DNA of 64,000 nucleotides from Haemaphysalis longicornis (lineage: Eukaryota > Arthropoda > Arachnida > Ixodida > Ixodidae): the NCBI GenBank assembly GCA_013339765.2, contig CM023454.1, forward strand, positions 150,756,480 to 150,820,479. Reading direction: 5' to 3'. The position numbers and the translations under genes are program-made. The notes beneath the pieces are model-generated. The model saw only the letters and a program-made list of their open reading frames with translations. It did no database searches and was not told the DNA's origin. Below, piece by piece: positions 55,860 through 64,000 of the stretch (position 1 is the stretch's first letter; each line of letters begins with the position of its first letter).

Positions 55860-56780
55860 GCAGTCACCTTTGAAATACACCACATGTGCTGGCACTATTC
55901 ACCATTCTCCGTCCACTGTTAGAGTACATGTCTGGCCACTCAAGGATAGTTAAGAATGGGATAGTAATGGGGTGTCTAAAATCCGCTCTCGACAAAACCT
56001 GCAAACACAGCATGGAGCGTTTAGTGAGCAGACACTTCGTCTTGAAAAGACATGGTACCCAACGACGAAAGGCTACTAAAACGAGTAAAAACGAAGGGTA
56101 GGGAGAAGAAAAAAACCACCGAATACAACAACAAAAGCATGTCAGTAGTCCATTAGACATTAGCACGGTCTGTCTCACAGTATCAAAAAAAGCCGCTGCC
56201 AGGTACAACGTTAATTTGTTTTTTTCTGCCAAAAGAAAGTGGGACGCGTTTGCCTAACGGTTAACAGACTGTACGAAGAAAGCGCAAGCAGCAAGGCTGC
56301 TAAATGTACTATGCGTCACAAGCACAAATTTTTGGAATGCAGAAAAACGTTGTGTACAAGATTCCGTTCATATGTAGGCACCACTACGTTGGTCAAACGA
56401 GTAGATGCGTATATGTAAGACTCAGAGAACACATCTCCAGCCTGAAAGGTCGGGCATACACGCATCTGGCTGCACAAAGTGCGCTGTGCACAACAACAAA
56501 CTGCGAGGCCGTTGTTTTACCTAACGACGACGGAATTCCACCACCAAGATAGGACTACAGTGGAAGCCGGGCAGATGTCGCAATTAAAGGGAACATGCAT
56601 AAGCCATCCGTGAGTAGCCCTGTCCGATAAAGAAATTAAGTTCTTAGACGAAATGAGATAACGCAAAGTGTAAAGTGTTTTTTTTCTTCTTGTGTTTGTG
56701 TGTAGGACGTGATACATACATATTTGACCATTCGCGGGTGTTCTCAAAGAGGGTATTTATGCATTGAGTGATGAATAAAT
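55860..56780 (+). pseudogene. Penelope-like element 3' part with GIY-YIG endonuclease
   Basis: Plus-strand pieces: RIVKNGIVMGCLKSALDKTC in a linker region, then NVVYKIPFICRHHYVGQTSR with the GIY-YIG-like YKI...HYVG, CVYVRLREHISSLKGRAYTH (conserved Arg and His) and TNCEAVVLPNDDG. The C-terminal residues continue to about 56660 in shifted frames. RT is absent. It lies in an intron of the CUB/LDLa gene. Confidence 0.75.
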
Positions 56781-58944
56781 CTAGTTTTAGTCTGCGCTGG
56801 TTTTCGTGTCTTTTTTGTTCAGTCCTCGCTTTTCGTGCGCTCAAGTTAGCCATGAGTTTACAATAAAGTAGCTTTAATTGCAGGACTTAAAAAAGCGTTA
56901 TCCAGAGTTCCTCTTCTTTCATTTTTGAAAGCGCACCCCGATTTAAAGCGTATCCGTTGTATATTGGGAGCTTACTACTGCTTGGCGGTGACACTGAAGC
57001 AAACCCGGGACCAAGGACTGAAAAACAAGAAGAAAAATTGGACTTAGTTTTTAGTGTATGGATTACTGTCGAACGCCTTGAAACCAGCAATGCGACCGCT
57101 TACTCGAAGCGGTCAACAAAGTTTTGCTATTCCATATCGACATTGAGAAGGACTTAGATGCATTGACTAAACGTGTCAATGGCCTGGAAACCAAATCCGT
57201 GGTGGGTGCTTCAACTGTAACCGGCGTTAGTCATGATGTGAATTTGGCCTGTATGCAGGAAAAACTTGACGACATAGAAAACTGCTCGTGAAGGTCTAAT
57301 GTCTTGTTTTTTGGCATCGCAGACACTGACCGCTCGGAATCCTGGGAATCGTCAGGAAACACATGCTTGCGAGTTTTGCTCAGATAAGCTTGGTGTGACA
57401 GCGACCTCAATTGCCAGGGCTCACCGACTTGGGCGGTTATCACCTGATAAAACGCGCCCAATCATAGCCAAGTCTTACAATGAAAAGAGGTCGCAACTGT
57501 TCTAAGTAATGGGGGTAAGAACACAACGCTTCAGTATTTCACGCGATTTTTCTGGGGCTCTGCGGGAAAAAACGTCGTAAGCTACTTCAGTTTTCGCGAG
57601 CGATAAAAAAAGAGAGACCGCGTGCGCCTCGTGTTCAAGAAGCTATTGGTGAATGACACTGTTTATGTATGGATGCAGCGGCAAATCGTTGCAATACGTG
57701 TATCTCAACCTGGTCGATCTAGAAGCGAATGCTTCGCCCGTGCCAGAGGTTGTGCCAATGCACACATCAGCTCTGCTTGTTCCGTTCGGCCAAACACGTC
57801 CTGCTTCACAGCGGTGAAGCAGAATAAGTCAGTTAACAGTCGTTCTTTACTCTACACTAATATCAGGAGCGTAATTCTCAAAAATATTGCGCTCTCTCAT
57901 CGCCTGCTGACTCACGTTCCTCGTCATTAAAAACTTGGCTTAGTGATACTGTTTCTGACGTGAATATTTTTGTCTCTAGTACAAAATTTAACATTTTTCC
58001 TTGCGACGGAAAATACCCCAAAGGTGGTGGTGCATTGATAGCAATAAAACAAAATTATCTTTTCTCCTTTAAATATAGCTTCGGTTATGAAATGAGTGTG
58101 GGTTATGCTGAAATGTAAAACTACTGACGTAGTAGTGGGTGCCGTTTATCGCCCGCCTGATATGAATATTCTCTCTTCTGCCGAGTTTAATTCGTGTTTA
58201 AGTGAAGTGTATACTCTGGCGCCCAAAGTGCTCACTAATTATCTGTGGGGATTTTAACCTTCCTTATATCAATAGTTCATCACTATCAGTTACTTCCAGT
58301 GACAAGTAAGTGATAGTGATGACCAATTGTGTTAGTATCTACCTCTAACGTATTAGATCTTATTCCGAAAAATGATCCACGCATTTACTGAGGCATCATT
58401 CATGTTTGATAGGCTTTCTGATCACGACATAATCACGACAGATATTATTATACCGCTGGTAAAAATTGTCAATAAGAAAAACGCTTGTTAAACAGAGCGA
58501 ATTTGATGCAATTTCATTCCGAGTTATTCATTTTCAGCGAACGGTTCCTTGAACTTACTTAATCGCACTGACGAAGAAAACCATGGGTTCTTTTGAAAGA
58601 TGCTTTAACTAGTCTCATCTGTAGATCTGTCGCTACAATAAGTATAAAAACAGACAATAACACTCCTTGGTTGAACCGACAGCTTCAATGCCTTAACAAT
58701 AAAAAGAAAAGGCTTACGGATTATCTGATAAAGACCGACTTTAAACATCCTGGCTTAAGTACAAAAAATGTGAAAACGAATACGAGTCCCTACTCAAATG
58801 CACCCGCCGTAATTTTTATAATCATGACTTGTCTTAGTTGCTTTTGAATAACCCAGAGAATTCTGGCGTGTAATTAATCCGACCCAATCCCGATATCATC
58901 CTTAGCCATTTTAATGGTGCAAATATTCCAGAATCTGAGTGTGC

Positions 58945-59099
58945 CACAGCTCTTGAATTGATTGTATGGTTTAAACGCACCGACGCAACACAGGCGATTG
59001 GGGCGCGCCGTAGTGGAGGGCTCTGGAATAATTTTGACTACCTGGGGATCCTTAATATGCGCCGAAATCTCGTATACATGGTGTTTATGTGCACAGCTC
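58945..59099 (-). mobile_element. 5'-truncated tRNA-derived SINE inside LINE ORF2
   Basis: Only the non-tRNA 3' portion of the SINE remains (58953-59091, minus orientation). CACAGCTC flanks it at 58945-58952 and 59092-59099. LINE coding resumes after it as DAFASVFTREDACPSL. Confidence 0.75.
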
Positions 59100-59990
59100 A
59101 TAAACGATGCCTTTGCATCAGTGTTTACTCGGGAAGATGCCTGTCCGTCCCTTGCCTTTAACTTCTAATATACCACCCGATAGCCCTATGGTAGACTAGC
59201 AATTGAAGAAGCCGGGTGCTTACTTGCTATTATACAAATTAAAACTTTTTCTCAGTCATGTGGGATTCAACAACCAAATTCTTAACCATATATCGGGCAG
59301 GCATGTCTGTAATTTTAACAGAGCTTTTTTCACAGTCATTATCTAATGGATTCAATTCCGGATGACTGCAGCGCATTGCCAAAGTAGTCCCATGTTTCAA
59401 AATCAAGCGATCGCACATCACCGTTAAATTACCGGCCAACTTCATTAACTAATACGATCTGTAAACAATTAGAACATATCATACCTTCGCTAGTCATCCA
59501 ATACCTTGAAGAACACAACATTATTTACAAATCTCAGCACTGTTTTTCGCAGGGGGTTACTCATGTGACACTCAGTTCGCCGGTTTACTCATGACTAGCA
59601 CTCATCTCTTGACGCCAGTAATCAGGTTGACGCCATTTTTTATTTTTTACAGCTTTTGATTGTGTTCCTCACCACCGACGTCTACAGAAACTAAGACGTT
59701 TTAATATACACGAACGTTCCTGCATGAATAACATATTATCTATCCTTTCCGACCCTAATTTACAACCGTTAACAGCTCAAATAGGACTTTTGTGTCGGTG
59801 ACATCTGGGGTGCACCAGGGCAGTGTGCTTGGCCCTTTGCTCTTTCTAGTTTATAATAATGACTTACCTAACGGTCGAACATCTAGAGTAAGGCTCTTGC
59901 CGATGACTGCGTAATATGTCGTAGCATTTCAAATGACGCTGACCGCCAGGCTCTTCAGACTGACGTTGACACACAACCGCATGGTTGTTC

Positions 59991-60088
59991 TGATTGACTA
60001 ATGTCTCTTAACCTTCCTAAAACAAAGTGCATGTCATTCTGATTGACTAATGTCTCTTAACCTTCCTAAAACAAAGTGCATGTCACTT
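59991..60088 (+). repeat. 49-bp tandem duplication
   Basis: The 49-bp unit starting TGATTGACTAATGTCTCTTA occurs twice head to tail (59991 and 60040) and is identical until the last few bases. It duplicates a LINE ORF2 segment (LNLPKTKCMS). Confidence 0.85.
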
Positions 60089-60965
60089 CACCCGTTACTC
60101 TTCTAGAATTTCAACTATATTTCCTGAAACAACACCACAGTGGAACTAGTTCCTACTTACAAGTACCTTGGAGTGCTTTTTGTGTCGAACTTAACAGGCA
60201 TAACCATATAATGAGACGCTCGCATCTGCCAATCGTACACTAAGCGTAATAAAACGTAACCTAAGCAGGCACCACCACACATTAGAAAACTAGCATACGT
60301 TACCTTATCCGCCCTCAAATAGCACAAGCATCTGAGCATTTGGTATCTAATAATACGCGATATTGAATCCCTGAAAAACCGTGCTGTTCGCTTTATTTTT
60401 TCTGATTATTCACCATACGCAAGAGTAACTTCCCTAAACAACTGGGCCGAGTTGGTTTCATTATAGCTTCGCTGCCAACATGCTCGCTTAACACTTTTTC
60501 ATGAATTGTATCACCATGAGCGCCTTCACGACGACTTCTTTCACTCACCCGAGGTTACATTCCACGGCGCGATCATTCTTGCAAAGGTAAGCGATCAGTT
60601 TTCCATTCATTTGCGTTCGCACAGTCATTCATTTCACGCACAATAGTAGAATGAAATAACTTACCCCACCCCATCGCCACTGAAGCTAACATAACAAAAC
60701 TTCAAGACTTGTAAGGAATGAAGCGACCTAATCGTCTTATTTGGTGGCTTTCCTTGCCTTCGTTTTCTTTGTTGTGGTATGTGATATTGTAGTTATGTAT
60801 GTTCTTATTGCGAAGTTGTTATTCTTGTGTTTTTCTATATTATATAATTTGTGATGTTGTTAGCACTCATTCATGATTTGTTTGTTTGATGTATGCCAAT
60901 GCCCCTCCTTATGTGAAACCCCCCTGTGGAGGGCGGTTTAAGGGTACCTGAATAAGTAAAGAAAT

Positions 60966-63218
60966 TAGTTTTGTTAGACCAAAACGACGAACGATGTGTA
61001 AAGTCAGTATTTTGGACGCTAATGTGTCCAACGGCCAGTCGAGGTTGCGTTATGACGTTTGGGGAACGTTTTATTCATGGCCACGAACAAGCACGCCTGT
61101 GTTTCGGGATGAAGTTACCTTGCCTGTATTAAAACTCGAACCAAATGTACTCCATTTGTCTTTTGTTTCTTTTCCTTACTTATTAGCGCCTTCTTGATCT
61201 GCACAATTGGGCTTATATTTCATCTTTTCCCAGTATTTACCGGTGCTCGGGACACTCTAGTTACTCGGCGGAGTTTATCCCATATATTAAAAAATTAGCA
61301 TAGGACCGGGATAATTGCACATCTATGGGAGAGGCCATTGCCTCGCAAGTGGTGGTAGACAGGGCTGATGATGATAATGATTGCACAATAACGTGTTGGT
61401 ACGGAATGGCCACACTTTTTTATATCGTAGCTACAGGTGCCTCTGAAGTATTCCAGGTCTCTGTATGGACGATATTCGACCGAGGTTCATCAGGTTTCAA
61501 CCATGTGTTATTACATTCTTGGAATAATTGTATGAGGCTTTTATGACAGGGAAGAAATCATACAAGTAAGCAGGGATCCGAAAAAGAGTTCTTTCAGCGC
61601 ATGCAAGTCGTTCTTATTGACTCTGTGATGCACTAGTGTAACAAGTACTTAAAATACGGAAGGTTAGCCCAAACAGAGCCTGCTTGTACAAAATATTGTA
61701 AAACATTTTAAGTTGAGACCATCGAGACCGGTGCAATAGGCCGAGACGGCAAATCACGAAAGTTAGCCTTTTGGCTCCGGCTCTTCACATCCACAAATTC
61801 ATGCGTTATTGTTGTGCATATCGTTGTGACTAGCCGTTGTTCGGGGGTTATTTAACATTTTAAAATCATTACAAAATTTATTTTTTGTCCTGAAGCCTTC
61901 AAAAGGGTTTTCACGTATTTGTTTCTGCCGTACCCACGTTTTTTAAATTGATTTCACACTTTAAAGCGAGTGCGCAACGCAAAATCAACTACTGCTGTCG
62001 CTTACGGTACGGGATAAATATTGAAGACGCTAGGTTGACCTAGACGTAAGGAAAAACTCAACTACTAAAAACAAAACATTTCCAGAACTATGCGAAAGCG
62101 CGCTCAAAGGTGCGGTAATAAGAACATTCTCGGGTTGAATTTATTTCGCTTCTATTGAAACTACTGGCCGAGGAATCACACGCTGACATATACAATTGTA
62201 GGGTGGATCGAAGATCGATAGAAAATAAGGAATGATCCACTGGCGGGTCTCTCGCAATCCGTGAGCATTTTGCTCTTTGCATTGTTCTGCAGTGCCCCCC
62301 CGAGTGTGACGTAGCGACCCCAAAGAATTTCCGCGAACCACAGTTTTGACACTGGTGCACAACAAAAGGAGAGAGAGGCAGCCAAGTCTCTGCTCAAGCG
62401 ACCAGACGTGACCGATTAGGCAGTTATAGCGCAAAGCGCGGTTACACTGCTGTGCGGTGATGCATGGCGCGAACGATTGCGTTGACATGTGTCTGCATAT
62501 GTGCTCGCTCGCCTGGCTCCATCTGTCGTCTTCGTCGCGAGGCACGCGGTGCTGCCTAACGGCGGGTGTTACAAATGAACAGTTAAGTTTCTTGTGCATT
62601 TTGCGCCTGGTATTGTTACGGGACTCGGGTGGGCAGTGCCACGAAGCGCCTTGACCAAAGAACTACGGCGATGCGGCTGGCGCGTACCTTGCGCGTGCTC
62701 TGTCTTGTCCACCATGTGCAGAATGTAAACAGACCGGCCATCATTCTTAACTATGGCTCGCACCATCTGTTCTTCCGTCCGCGTAACATATGTCATTTTC
62801 TCTGTCAGTTAGCTCCGTCCCAGTTTATGATGGACGCGGAGTAGCCGGTTCTCATTTACCTTAACTTTTTGCTTTTTCTTTTAATCCCATCGCCAGCTGC
62901 GGTAGAGGAGAGAGTGAATGGGGCCGAGGAAGGAGCTTTGGCGAGCGACGACAACAGCGTCACCGACGATGACACGAGTCAACCAGTACAAGCTTGCTTA
63001 AACAAGCCGGAGAGAGAATCCTTGCTCACGCGTTCTTAAAGATACGCATTAAAATATGTCCCCGTATTTACTCGACCCTTTGGTACTGCGCTTACCTCCC
63101 GTCATCTTTAACTCGGTCGGTCGACGAAACTGCACTGAGACCGTCAATCTCGACCCGGGAATCCAGGAGCTGCTGGGTAAGGTACGCTGATGATCCTCAC
63201 GGTGGCGTCAGGGCCTGA
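60966..63218. other. Intron sequence, no gene recognised
   Basis: Continues the intron between the CUB exon blocks. Short open frames on both strands near 62.1-62.9 kb have no recognisable content. Confidence 0.5.
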
Positions 63219-63224
63219 GCTCAC

Positions 63225-63944
63225 CACTCTCGGTAGCTGGCCGGAACCGGCAGAAATCGCATTAGGACGACCGGAATCCTGATTGCTTTCCGAAGCACCA
63301 TCCCGATATCTGCACGACGACGTCCGCCGCGCACTCGGACCGTCAGCGCGTTTGTAAAGCACGCCTCCCGCGTTGGGCAGTCCGGTGTGGACGCTGATCT
63401 TGTACTCGTTCCTCTGCTGGAAGATCAGCTGGGCCACTCGACCGGCCGGAACCTGCGCTTGCCGGACGTGGTAGTGCGCAGGTGAGGTTCCGAGGGTATA
63501 GAAGCCTGGGTAGTTCGGGGAGCGCACGCGGCACTTCCGCTCGTGGCAGTCGGTGAGCACACGATCGCAGTGCGGTCCCGGGAACCTTCGTCGCCGTAGT
63601 AAAAGCTGTCGCGACGAATGTCGGCCCTCTTGAGGTACCGGTAGGTGAAGAAACACTCCTGCGGTGGCCATGCTCACCGTGGAAGTCACCGGAAAGGAGA
63701 CCGTGAGACTGACGACGTTCCTACGCGAACTGTAAAACGTGGCGCTCCGTCCGACGAGGCTTCCGCAGAAACCGCCGAAGCCCGCCGGCGGCGCCACGGA
63801 CTGATGCTGGGGCGACGTTTGAGCTGAATTCCCCGCACGTTGCGGGGTCAGTGACGCGGGCCATTGTCCGGTGGTGACTGCCGGTGGTGAGGCCCGCTCG
63901 TTCATTAGGCGCAGGTGGCTGGGCGGTGTAAGGGAGGCATTCTC
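63225..63944 (-). CDS. Culd: CUB/LDLa membrane protein, upstream CUB exon(s)
   Basis: The minus strand has a Pro/Ser/Thr-rich linker, then GGFCGSLVGRSATFYSSRRN and VVSLTVSFP (end of one CUB). The next CUB starts CDRVLTDCHERKCRVRSPNY with PGFY and continues HYHVRQAQVPAGRVAQLIF and EYKISVHTGLPNAGG. A frame change lies near 63650. Near 63500 two small insertions cancel out, scrambling only a few residues. A donor GTGAGC (complement of 63224-63219) ends the exon. The next acceptor is at 54470, giving an 8.7-kb intron. Earlier exons lie beyond the window. Confidence 0.65.
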
Positions 63945-64000
63945 TCAGCCAGCGCGTTCCCTTCGTCTTCTTCGGCCAACTGCATGTGACCCTGGAGACA

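Larger units (their letters stand above)
56940..60965 (+). mobile_element. CR1-like LINE, nearly full length, decayed
   Basis: ORF1 begins with LLLLGGDTEANPGP (56972-57013), a 2A-like motif, then a coiled coil and ATSIARAHRLGRLSPDKTRP. ORF2 follows with endonuclease pieces (LYTNIRSVILKN, KGGGALIAIKQN), RT pieces (VTSGVHQGSVLGPLLFLVYN, a PDDC palm instead of FADD, VPTYKYLGVLF) and a C-terminal IESLKNRAVRFIFSDYSPYA. The 3' end lies near AAGGGTACCTGAATAAGTAAA. Many stops and shifts. A SINE and a 49-bp duplication lie inside. Confidence 0.75.

Noticed and set aside
62141..62599. 152-codon minus-strand frame as a further CUB exon
   Set aside because: No CUB cysteine pattern or motif, and no good splice sites at its edges.

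Overview
This window looks like accessory DNA from an arthropod genome, most likely an ixodid (hard) tick. That is inferred, not proven. The support is the mix of 2A-bearing CR1-like LINEs, tRNA-headed SINEs of the tick type, Gypsy and Penelope-like elements, and intron-containing genes with metazoan splice sites. There are no bacterial operons, rRNA genes or CRISPR arrays. Nearly every coding signal belongs to a transposable element. The one host gene I can recognise is a minus-strand membrane-protein gene with CUB and LDLa domains, resembling Drosophila Culd. Its pieces lie at 63.9-63.2 kb, 54.5-53.3 kb and 53.2-52.6 kb, and its 8.7 kb intron carries a piggyBac-like MITE, a Penelope fragment and a LINE.

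Layout. 0-8.6 kb: degraded repeats (an LTR fragment, an RNase H-type LINE tail inside a TTAA-type inverted-repeat pair, tRNA-like repeats) and a CpG-rich promoter-like block near 5.2 kb with possible exons on both sides. 10-18 kb: a CR1-like LINE 5' end with a 2A-like motif, a Gypsy scrap, a SINE with perfect target duplications, an RNase H-type LINE tail, and a nearly complete minus-strand CR1-like LINE with a second 2A-like motif. 18.4-29.5 kb: a plus-strand CR1-like LINE split by a 9,024-bp hAT element (19247-28270) with matching 16-bp ends and an 8-bp target duplication. The hAT has a two-exon transposase and contains an older LINE fragment and a younger SINE.

29.5-36.6 kb: one LTR family in several copies. 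An LTR with its primer-binding site is fused to an antisense gag-pol body; a second LTR is interrupted by a palindromic Penelope end; a gag-like open frame follows; then a solo LTR. 37.3-41.3 kb: a 3.57-kb palindromic DNA transposon (1.3-kb arms) inserted in a ~150-bp tandem repeat. Its spacer keeps transposase-like coding sequence that a SINE has split. 43-46.5 kb: a broken Gypsy element. 46.7-47.8 kb: a LINE 3' end. 50-51.2 kb: an inverted-repeat element with CpG-rich core and a possible hAT-type scrap. 56.9-61 kb: a third CR1-like LINE with a 2A-like motif, itself holding a SINE insertion.

The genes do not form a pathway. What the window gives is an ordered nesting history (LINE, then hAT, then SINE; satellite, then palindrome, then SINE; LTR, then Penelope). 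Many single-base frame breaks occur, including in the conserved LDLa domain and between otherwise identical palindrome arms. Uncorrected indels in the assembly are therefore a real alternative to pseudogenisation, and every 'broken' call should be read with that in mind.
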